A stretch of 64,000 bases of DNA, taken from Pholis gunnellus (lineage: Eukaryota > Chordata > Actinopteri > Perciformes > Pholidae). This document shows, piece after piece, positions 57,906 to 64,000 of the stretch. The stretch is from positions 15,067,404 through 15,131,403 of the forward strand of contig OU342808.1 in assembly GCA_910591455.2 (NCBI GenBank). The letters are read 5' to 3'. The position numbers were made by a program, and so were the translations under genes. Under the pieces are notes generated by a model. It was given only the letters and a program-made list of their open reading frames with translations. It had not been told where the DNA came from and made no database searches. Position 1 is the stretch's first letter. Each line of letters begins with the position of its first letter.

Positions 57906-58862
57906 CCTAAAACAACTTGTCAAAGCTGATTTCAGGCTCTCTCATCAGAAACACCTTGAAGATCATTACATGACAATCATTTGTGTTCTAACACTGACTA
58001 TTCCTCACCATCTTTTCTACTTACACCACCCATTTACTGCACCATAACACCTAACCTTTATTTTGCCATGTCATATCACTCAAACAGCTTTTGACAGATT
58101 TACAAAGTCTGCATGCTGAGTCACTTCAGGTCTGCACACTCTGACACGTTCGTACCTCAGGAATTGTGTCAGTGTCGTCCAAGTCTCATAACTTATTCAA
58201 GTCATCAGAACAACCTCAGGATATTCTCCACATTTTACGTTACAGCAACACATTTACTGCATAGAAAAATGCTAATGATGTTTGAATATATTGAGTGATG
58301 TGTTTGGTCATACATATGGTCGTACAGTATGTCTCACATTGCTGGCACTGCAGAATTCACTGCAGAACTGTGTGCGCTGTAAGGTGTCAAAAGATTGTGG
58401 TGTAGCTGTCGATATTTTCTGCACCAGTGACACCATCTGCTCCTCATTGTCCTGGTTATTTGTCATAGTAATGCCCCCGCGTTTGATTTTTGTTTTGCAG
58501 TTCGCAGAAAACAGGTCAATACCAGTAATCCAGATGTTGGCTTCCCATGCTGTTATGCAAGCGTTTAATTCCAGGTTTCAGAAAAGAGCCTTTGTCATTG
58601 AAAGGAGTAAAGGTGAGTTCAAAAACGGAATATGATGCAACGGCTGTCTGGTATGTGTCGCCAACACAGACATACACATACTATGCATGTATACATGGAA
58701 ACCCTTGTGAATATGCATAATGCTTACAGAGCGCACACTGTAGCTCTACATCGAGGTCATGCGAAATGTTCCAGAAAACACACCTGTGTGTTTTGTCAGA
58801 CACCGAGTTGCTCTGACCCTCACTGCCATTGGTCCGTCTTCATCCCCGTAGGCCATGACAAA

Positions 58863-58867
58863 CCAAT
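58863..58867 (+). promoter_or_regulatory. CCAAT box of ela3l
   Basis: CCAAT about 50 bp upstream of the TATA-like element and about 80 bp upstream of the expected start. An inverted copy (ATTGG) lies at about 58,828-58,832, and a CACCTG E-box at 58,781-58,786. E-boxes are part of the PTF1 sites of exocrine pancreas genes, but I could not see a complete PTF1 site. Confidence 0.4.
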
Positions 58868-58916
58868 AGGAGTGTTTGTTGCCACATTCGGCCTGGGTGT
58901 AGCCTGTGGTGAAAAG

Positions 58917-58924
58917 TTTAAAAA
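58917..58924 (+). promoter_or_regulatory. TATA-like element of ela3l
   Basis: TTTAAAAA lies 45-52 bp upstream of the ATG, which would place the start at about 58,945 and give a leader of some 25 nt. Short leaders and TATA-type promoters are usual for pancreatic protease genes. Confidence 0.5.
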
Positions 58925-58968
58925 GAGAGTGTTGGTCCTGCTGTGCCTCAGCAGAAGCATCAATCAAC

Positions 58969-59008
58969 ATGATCCCCATTGTGCTGGCCTCAGTGCTCAT
59001 CGCTAGCG
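58969..59008 (+). CDS. ela3l: ela3l exon 1: signal peptide
   Basis: MIPIVLASVLIAS plus one base, a short hydrophobic secretion signal. Donor AGCG|GTAAGA. Confidence 0.93.
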
Positions 59009-61201
59009 GTAAGAACATCTGGTATTCCCTAATTCTGTCTGTAATTGTTTCTGTATGGTTGCAAGTTTGTGTGAGTGAGTGAGTGTGCGAGCCTATTACC
59101 ACAAAGGAAGCTAGCAAAGTGCAATTCTTTACTGAAAAGAAAAATGATGAAGTTGTGCCTCATGTAAGAATCAAAATGAAATGATTTAATGATTTAATGA
59201 TTACATTTAGTAATTTCAATGTTCTATTACCTCCTGAACACTCTCTATCTCATCATACATCACACTCATGTCTATCTCCTCCTCTTCCAGCCCTTGGGTG
59301 TGGCACCCCACCCATCGAGCCCCTGACTTCCCGTGTGGTCAATGGAGTAGACGCCAAGCCCCACAGCTGGCCCTGGCAGGTATGCTAATATCTACACATC
59401 TGTCAATGTTTTTAGATTTACCGGCAAACTTTTCGGTTTGGTATCTGCTTATTAGATTCCAGACCCAGGAATGTTTGTATTTAAATGTTGCTTTTGAATC
59501 TAAGTCAGCTAACTATGCCATCTATGCATCCACAACCTGCCTCTTACTGTATCCTTTATGTTGTCCTGTTTCGTGTCCAGATCTCTCTGCAGTATGAGAG
59601 AGACGGTGTGTGGAGGCACACTTGTGGGGGATCTCTGATTGCTGCCAACTGGGTCATGACTGCTGCTCACTGCATCAAGTATGAACAGCGGAGAGACACA
59701 GAAATATAAACACAAAAACGCCAATGCTGACCACTACAAGTCACATTCTCACAGAATGAGTACAGCATTTATGCTGTACTCATTCTGTTCTTATTAACCC
59801 TATTTAACCCTGATTGAAATGAGGATCACACAAGTCATGAACTACAAAAGCTGTTCTCTCCCCCCAGCAAGAAGCTCTCCTACAGGGTGTTCGTGGGCAA
59901 ATACAACCTGGTGGAGGAAGAGACTGGCTCCAAGGCCATCCTGCCTGAGAAGATTATTGTCCATGAGAAATGGAACCAGATCTTTGTGGCCTTCGGGTAA
60001 GACAAGCACCACCGTACAGTACAAAGCGCAGTCTGAGTGCCTGAGTGTACTGCCGCAACGTGCAGTAAATCATAATCTCATCTATTATGTGTTGAGGTGA
60101 CAAAGTGGGCTGAGGCTCAAATTCCATTTATTCACTTTGTTCCAGCGCATTCCTTTGACACAAGTTCTCCATCTTCATGCATCTCATTATTCTCCACAGG
60201 CAATAAAAAGTGTAAGAAAACACGAATAAGAGTGGCCCACTTTAACCATAGATAGTGTACTCAAGTATGCAGCTGGACTTTTTCCACAGTGGGAAATAAG
60301 ATCAATTAAATTAGCCATTGAGGTGATTCATTTGAATGTACAATGCAGAAATGATAACTCTTTTCCTCTTTCTGTCTTTCTTGCAGAAACGATATTGCCC
60401 TGATCAAGCTGTCAGAGTCTGTGACTTTGAGCGACCAGGTGCAGCTGGCATGTATCCCTGCTGCTGGCACTGTGCTGTCCAACCTCTACCCCTGCTACAT
60501 CACCGGATGGGGCAGGCTCTACAGTAAGTCACTGTTTGTGGAAGGCTGGGCTGTGTTTAGTGAGCGTGATCTTGGTTACCCGTGGAAACCTCCAAAGTTG
60601 GGATGAAAATCACATGCCTGAGATTTTAGATGAAACTTTTCACGGGGTAGGATTACTCTTAAATTGAAAATTTGGGTCGGGCTGTGAATTTTGCCCTGGG
60701 GGAAATGTTGTATAGCAGATTTGAAAGATGGCGAGTGAATGTGGATGATGGTACATTAATAGTCTCTGCCTGTGTGTTTTAGCCGGAGGCCCCATAGCTG
60801 ATAAGCTGCAGCAGGCTTTGATGCCTGTGGCTGACCATGCTACCTGCTCTAAGTCTGACTGGTGGGGTATTGCTGTCAGGACTACCATGGTGTGTGCCGG
60901 TGGCGATGGAATCGTGGCTGGATGCAATGTAAGTGTGTGTGTGTGTGTTTGTGTGAGCGTGTGTGTGTCTGTGTGTGAAGCAATTTTGAATTGGAATGCA
61001 ATGAGTGCGTTCAAATAAAAATGTCCAAGGAATCATAGGGAAAGATTACACTCAAGTGTTGTCTAGCTGCCAAGGAATGTGACAAATGTTTCTTGTGTCC
61101 CCATTATACTTGGTGAAACAATGATTCTGATTGTGATTCTCATAGTTGTGCCTTGCCAGTCCCCGAGCAGCTACACCAAATGCATACAACATAAGCCCTC
61201 C

Positions 61202-61236
<35 letters not shown>

Positions 61237-61536
61237 GTGTCCAGGGCGACTCTGGTGGCCCTCTGAACTGTAAGAACACAGAGGGATCCTGGGAAGTCCA
61301 TGGCATTGCCAGCTTTGTCTTTGGTCTTGGCTGCAACTATGAAAAGAAACCCACTGTCTTCACCAGAGTCTCAGCTTTCAACGACTGGATCGACCAGGTA
61401 AGAGAGACACTCAAATGGATTTTAATTAATTTGTGGAGAAGCACCTCCACTTGGCATACAGCAAAGGCCGTTTCCTTGTTTCAACTTGACTCTAATGAAT
61501 GAATATTTGTGTTTTCAGGTTATGATGAACAACTAA
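58969..61536 (+). CDS. ela3l: Chymotrypsin-like elastase 3 precursor (whole gene span, spliced)
   Basis: Secreted serine protease of the exocrine pancreas (peptidase family S1). Eight exons with GT-AG junctions and matching phases give 269 aa, the usual length for the CELA family. Order: signal peptide (1-16), activation peptide CGTPPIEPLTSR (17-28), then the mature enzyme starting VVNG after a trypsin-type cleavage. Catalytic triad: H73 in TAAHC, D121 in NDIALIKL, S216 in GDSGGP. The tail SFVFGLGC...KPTVFTRVSAF and PCYITGWGRLYTGGP point to CELA3 rather than CELA1, CELA2 or CTRC. The S1 pocket has Val and Thr at the positions equivalent to 216 and 226, typical of elastases. AATAAA follows the stop by 16 nt. 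The gene is divergent from bco2. Confidence 0.96.
59291..59379 (+). CDS. ela3l: ela3l exon 2: propeptide and activation site
   Basis: Encodes ALGCGTPPIEPLTSRVVNGV, then DAKPHSWPWQ. Includes the propeptide cysteine that usually stays disulphide-linked to the enzyme, and the R-VVNG activation site. Acceptor CTTCCAG|CC, donor GGCAG|GTATGC. Confidence 0.95.
59581..59678 (+). CDS. ela3l: ela3l exon 3: catalytic histidine
   Basis: Encodes ISLQYERDGVWRHTCGGSLI, then AANWVMTAAHCI plus two bases. Catalytic His is H73 of the precursor. Donor ATCAA|GTATGA. Confidence 0.95.
59868..59996 (+). CDS. ela3l: ela3l exon 4
   Basis: Encodes NKKLSYRVFVGKYNLVEEET, then GSKAILPEKIIVHEKWNQIF and VAF. Acceptor CCCCCAG|C, donor TTCGG|GTAAGA. 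Confidence 0.95.
60387..60523 (+). CDS. ela3l: ela3l exon 5: catalytic aspartate
   Basis: Encodes GNDIALIKLSESVTLSDQVQ, LACIPAAGTVLSNLYPCYIT and GWGRLY. Catalytic Asp is D121. Acceptor CTTGCAG|A, donor TACA|GTAAGT. Confidence 0.96.
60783..60928 (+). CDS. ela3l: ela3l exon 6
   Basis: Encodes TGGPIADKLQQALMPVADHA, TCSKSDWWGIAVRTTMVCAG and GDGIVAGCN. The base of the S1 pocket is Ala at the position equivalent to 189, where CELA2, CELA3 and CTRC have Ser. Acceptor TTTTAG|CC, donor CAAT|GTAAGT. Confidence 0.95.
61198..61236. repeat. (CT)n microsatellite in the ela3l exon 7 acceptor
   Basis: CT repeat with one CG interruption, ending 8 bp before the exon 7 boundary. Confidence 0.95.
61245..61397 (+). 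CDS. ela3l: ela3l exon 7: catalytic serine
   Basis: Encodes GDSGGPLNCKNTEGSWEVHG, IASFVFGLGCNYEKKPTVFT and RVSAFNDWIDQ. Catalytic Ser is S216. A (CT)n microsatellite at 61,198-61,236 forms the acceptor pyrimidine tract. Donor ACCAG|GTAAGA. Confidence 0.96.
61519..61536 (+). CDS. ela3l: ela3l exon 8: last five codons
   Basis: Encodes VMMNN and stop. Acceptor GTTTTCAG|GTT. Very short, but the phase and the poly(A) signal downstream support it. Confidence 0.9.
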   Translation, partial: VMMNN

Positions 61537-61551
61537 AAAAGAGGAAGTGGC

Positions 61552-61557
61552 AATAAA
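61552..61557 (+). terminator. ela3l poly(A) signal
   Basis: AATAAA 16 nt after the stop codon; very short 3' UTRs are typical of pancreatic protease mRNAs. Confidence 0.75.
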
Positions 61558-62380
61558 AGATACCCAATCTGTATTTTTCTTGTGTGTGTTTGGATACCCA
61601 CCGGCTTTAGCAGACTCTCACATCCGATAAATCCCCATAGCGAATGAATCCTAAACGTTATTAAGCCACATTTAGTGAAACTGTGTCATATGTGGCTGGC
61701 AAGAAAAATAAACAATGTCAACAAATATCCAGCAGGTGTCCTCATACACTTATCATAGGAAATTGGTTCTGACAGCTTTTCAAATCCGGACACTGTGCAG
61801 AACAGCCAATTTTTCTGGCTGCAAATACAGCACCAACAAACGTGATACACTGTTAATAGCTTACATCAAATAAGCAGGTGATTCATACAAAATTGTCACA
61901 ACATGTCAAATAGCACCAAGTTGCATATTGGATTATTAGAGTAAACGGTGTACGCTGTTACGAAATAAGCACTTCATATGAAATATGAATCTAATATCCC
62001 AGCTGGAACCTGACTTGGTTTGTCCTTGTGCCCTTTCAACGGGAGGACTTTATGAAAGCCATTCCACTGAATCTATCTTTCCTCGTGATAATATCGCTCT
62101 GAAAAGAACTACGGTTAGAATGGAAAAGTTTAGATTCCTTTCTCTCGTTGTGATGAGATGAGGATGAGAGAATAGACGGGAAATTAAGAAAAGAAATTAA
62201 ATGGCCTCTCTCTTCTGTCTTTTTTTAATTAATCTCACTCTTTTTTTTCTTTCCGACACATTTGTAAGATTCTAACACAGGCACCCTGATCAGTTTTGAC
62301 GGGGTAATGGAGGTGTGCAAGCGTCCTCAATGACATGTGAGGCAGTGATCAGACATGACACGTCCTGCGCAAGAGTAATA

Positions 62381-62385
<5 letters not shown>

Positions 62386-62434
<49 letters not shown>
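62386..62434. repeat. (TG)n microsatellite
   Basis: About 49 bp downstream of ela3l. Confidence 0.97.
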
Positions 62435-62436
<2 letters not shown>

Positions 62437-63169
62437 AGAACAGACAGAGGGAGACACAGGGAGTTTTCATCATGTGTCTGTGATTCTCTCAGGCTATATG
62501 TGAGTGCATTTCTCTGATATGATGAATCACTCTTCTGAAGCATCGGCCTCTGGAGTATCCGTCTGTGATCAGTGATAACTATCCCATCTAAACTCTCATG
62601 AAGGCTACAGCACAAGTGCAGCTCCCTGACTAATTCAGTCTGATTTGGATGGAAATGAAGGTATCCACGGATATTGCCTGTCTCCACTTGAAATGCATCT
62701 CGAAAAAAGAAGCCGATACCGTTTTGACAAGCACTTTGCATTGTTACAGTGCACAGTGCTGATGGTGGAGCACTGCATTCATATGGAATGATTAAATACT
62801 GAGTGCAGTAATTCATCCAAATGAAATTAAATAACAATGCTAAAAATGCTAAAACTTTAAATATGTCTGACTATGTATGATATCATCCCGTTCATGGTTT
62901 TAATTAATTTTGTTTAGTTACATATATAAAGCTACTATCATCTGGCACTTAACATTGCCAGTCACTACAATCATATCTAATTTAAACATTGTACTTCTTA
63001 AAGTATTGGTAATATGTGCACCAGTACAGCACTTTAACTAAACGGATGATCTCTGGATCTGTTCCCCTGCAAAAAGTTTTTCTGAAGCCAGTGGTGAGGG
63101 GAGAAATGAGGCCTCAAAAGAAGGCTTTGTCTCTTCCTGAACTGTTTAGGTCATGGTGCTCCACTCCCA

Positions 63170-63170
<1 letters not shown>

Positions 63171-63204
<34 letters not shown>
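63171..63204. repeat. (CA)n microsatellite
   Basis: About 34 bp, roughly 390 bp upstream of the TATA box at 63,597. Confidence 0.97.
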
Positions 63205-63208
<4 letters not shown>

Positions 63209-63596
63209 AAGGAAGGGAGACAGAGAGAGAGCCCAGCAGAATCCCCCAGGGGCACCCTGCTGTTGTGCTGAATACCAATAAGGAAAAGAGGAGGCAACAA
63301 GTTCTGAGTTTATGCAGCTGCTGTTCAAGCTCTTGCAACTTGTTTCAAGTGAACTAAGCAGTGAAGAGAGTGCCTGTCATTCACTGCAGCTCTGCCTGTG
63401 TTCAGGCCAAAATTATTTTGCATGGCCTCTCTCTTCTCTAGTAAATTATTTTGCATTATGTTACATCTCTTTTACGTTGCATGCACTGACTGGTGGGGTT
63501 GTTGCAACGACCTTTTGTCTAAAAGTCTTGACCGTGTGCTCTCCACAGAGGTGTGAGAGGAAAAGCGCTTGATGGGATGTTCCAAGAGCGCCTTTG

Positions 63597-63605
63597 TATA
63601 AATAG
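63597..63605 (+). promoter_or_regulatory. TATA box of a downstream gene
   Basis: TATAAATAG, followed by a purine repeat and then a more GC- and CpG-rich block to the window end. Predicted start near 63,628. The gene itself is not visible. Confidence 0.5.
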
Positions 63606-63627
63606 CTCAGTAGTAACAGACTCGGAG

Positions 63628-64000
63628 AGAGAGAGAGAGAGAGAGGGAGGGAGAGATGGAGGAGGGGGGGTGGAGGAGGGGGGAGGGACTTGGGACTGAT
63701 GAGCAGCTACACTGACACCAGCCTCTCCGCTCAGCAGTCACGGAGAACCGGTCAAGACTCCGCCAGCTTGACTGCACTAACGGTCCGGTGCGGCACAGAC
63801 ATTTCGCCAAACGGTCAGGGAGAGTTCGGTGACGTGCTTTGAAGAAAAAGTTCCCGCCTTTACAAACAAGTAGTTGAAGATCCGTGTCCTTTGTGAACAT
63901 TTTATATGGACGCGTTTGGCAGCTGAGGCGTGCGTGGAGGAGAGGACATAGAAAGTAGCTACAGACACATGGACACCGGACACCGGAGGGGACACCAGAG
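63628..64000 (+). other. Probable 5' leader of an unidentified gene (cut by window end)
   Basis: CpG-richer than its surroundings. Two short upstream frames start at 63,656 (19 codons) and 63,906 (6 codons). A third ATG at 63,969 (MDTGHRRGHQ) stays open to the window edge and could be the true start, but ten codons are too few to identify it. Confidence 0.4.

Larger units (their letters stand above)
54859..58860. other. Intergenic region between divergent bco2 and ela3l
   Basis: About 4 kb. Contains an imperfect (TAG)n at 55,112-55,156, a perfect 12-bp inverted repeat at 57,875-57,905, and AT-rich sequence. No open frame here resembles a known protein. Confidence 0.5.
61570..63596. other. 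Intergenic region downstream of ela3l
   Basis: About 2 kb with a (TG)n at 62,386-62,434 and a (CA)n at 63,171-63,204. No gene supported. Confidence 0.5.

Noticed and set aside
58282..58635. 117-codon plus-strand frame upstream of ela3l
   Set aside because: No family resemblance and no ATG with context; sits in the intergenic promoter region.

Overview
The window looks like a teleost fish nuclear genome, probably a percomorph. The evidence is long, well-spliced GT-AG genes whose proteins resemble vertebrate families, abundant (TG)n, (GA)n and (AT)n microsatellites, a tRNA-derived SINE with the fish-type 3' tail, and fragments that resemble repeats common in percomorph genomes. The sequence does not name the species.

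Layout. (1) About 1,116-41,833, minus strand: gfra2, the GDNF-family receptor alpha 2 (neurturin co-receptor). Eight confident coding exons and one tentative 72-nt exon are spread over 40 kb. Exon 1 gives the signal peptide, exon 2 the first Cys-rich domain, exon 4 the ligand-binding second domain, exons 5-6 the third domain, and the last exon a hydrophobic GPI-anchor tail. Large introns hold simple repeats, a SINE, decayed repeats and one decayed RING-like reading frame. (2) About 42.2-46.2 kb: intergenic, with an (AT)n tract. (3) 46,203-54,782, minus strand: a complete 12-exon beta-carotene oxygenase 2-type gene (bco2), 554 aa, with all four iron-binding histidines visible. (4) 54.8-58.97 kb: 4.2 kb between two divergently transcribed genes, containing the promoters of both and a perfect 12-bp hairpin. 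(5) 58,969-61,536, plus strand: a complete 8-exon pancreatic elastase 3-like protease precursor (ela3l), 269 aa, with signal peptide, activation site, catalytic triad and poly(A) signal. (6) 61.6-63.6 kb: intergenic. (7) 63,597-64,000: a TATA box followed by a GC-rich leader, probably the first exon of a further plus-strand gene whose coding part lies beyond the window.

The three genes do not form a pathway. gfra2 is a neuronal receptor subunit. bco2 cleaves carotenoids and ela3l digests protein, so the divergent bco2/ela3l pair may share gut or pancreas expression, but that is inference. Exon boundaries were set by hand from splice signals, reading phase and remembered family sequences; no alignment was run. 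The points most worth checking are a bco2 protein that appears to start without a mitochondrial presequence, two coding-exon acceptors whose pyrimidine tracts are simple repeats, an alternative 3' end in the last gfra2 intron, and the RING-like relic in gfra2 intron 2.
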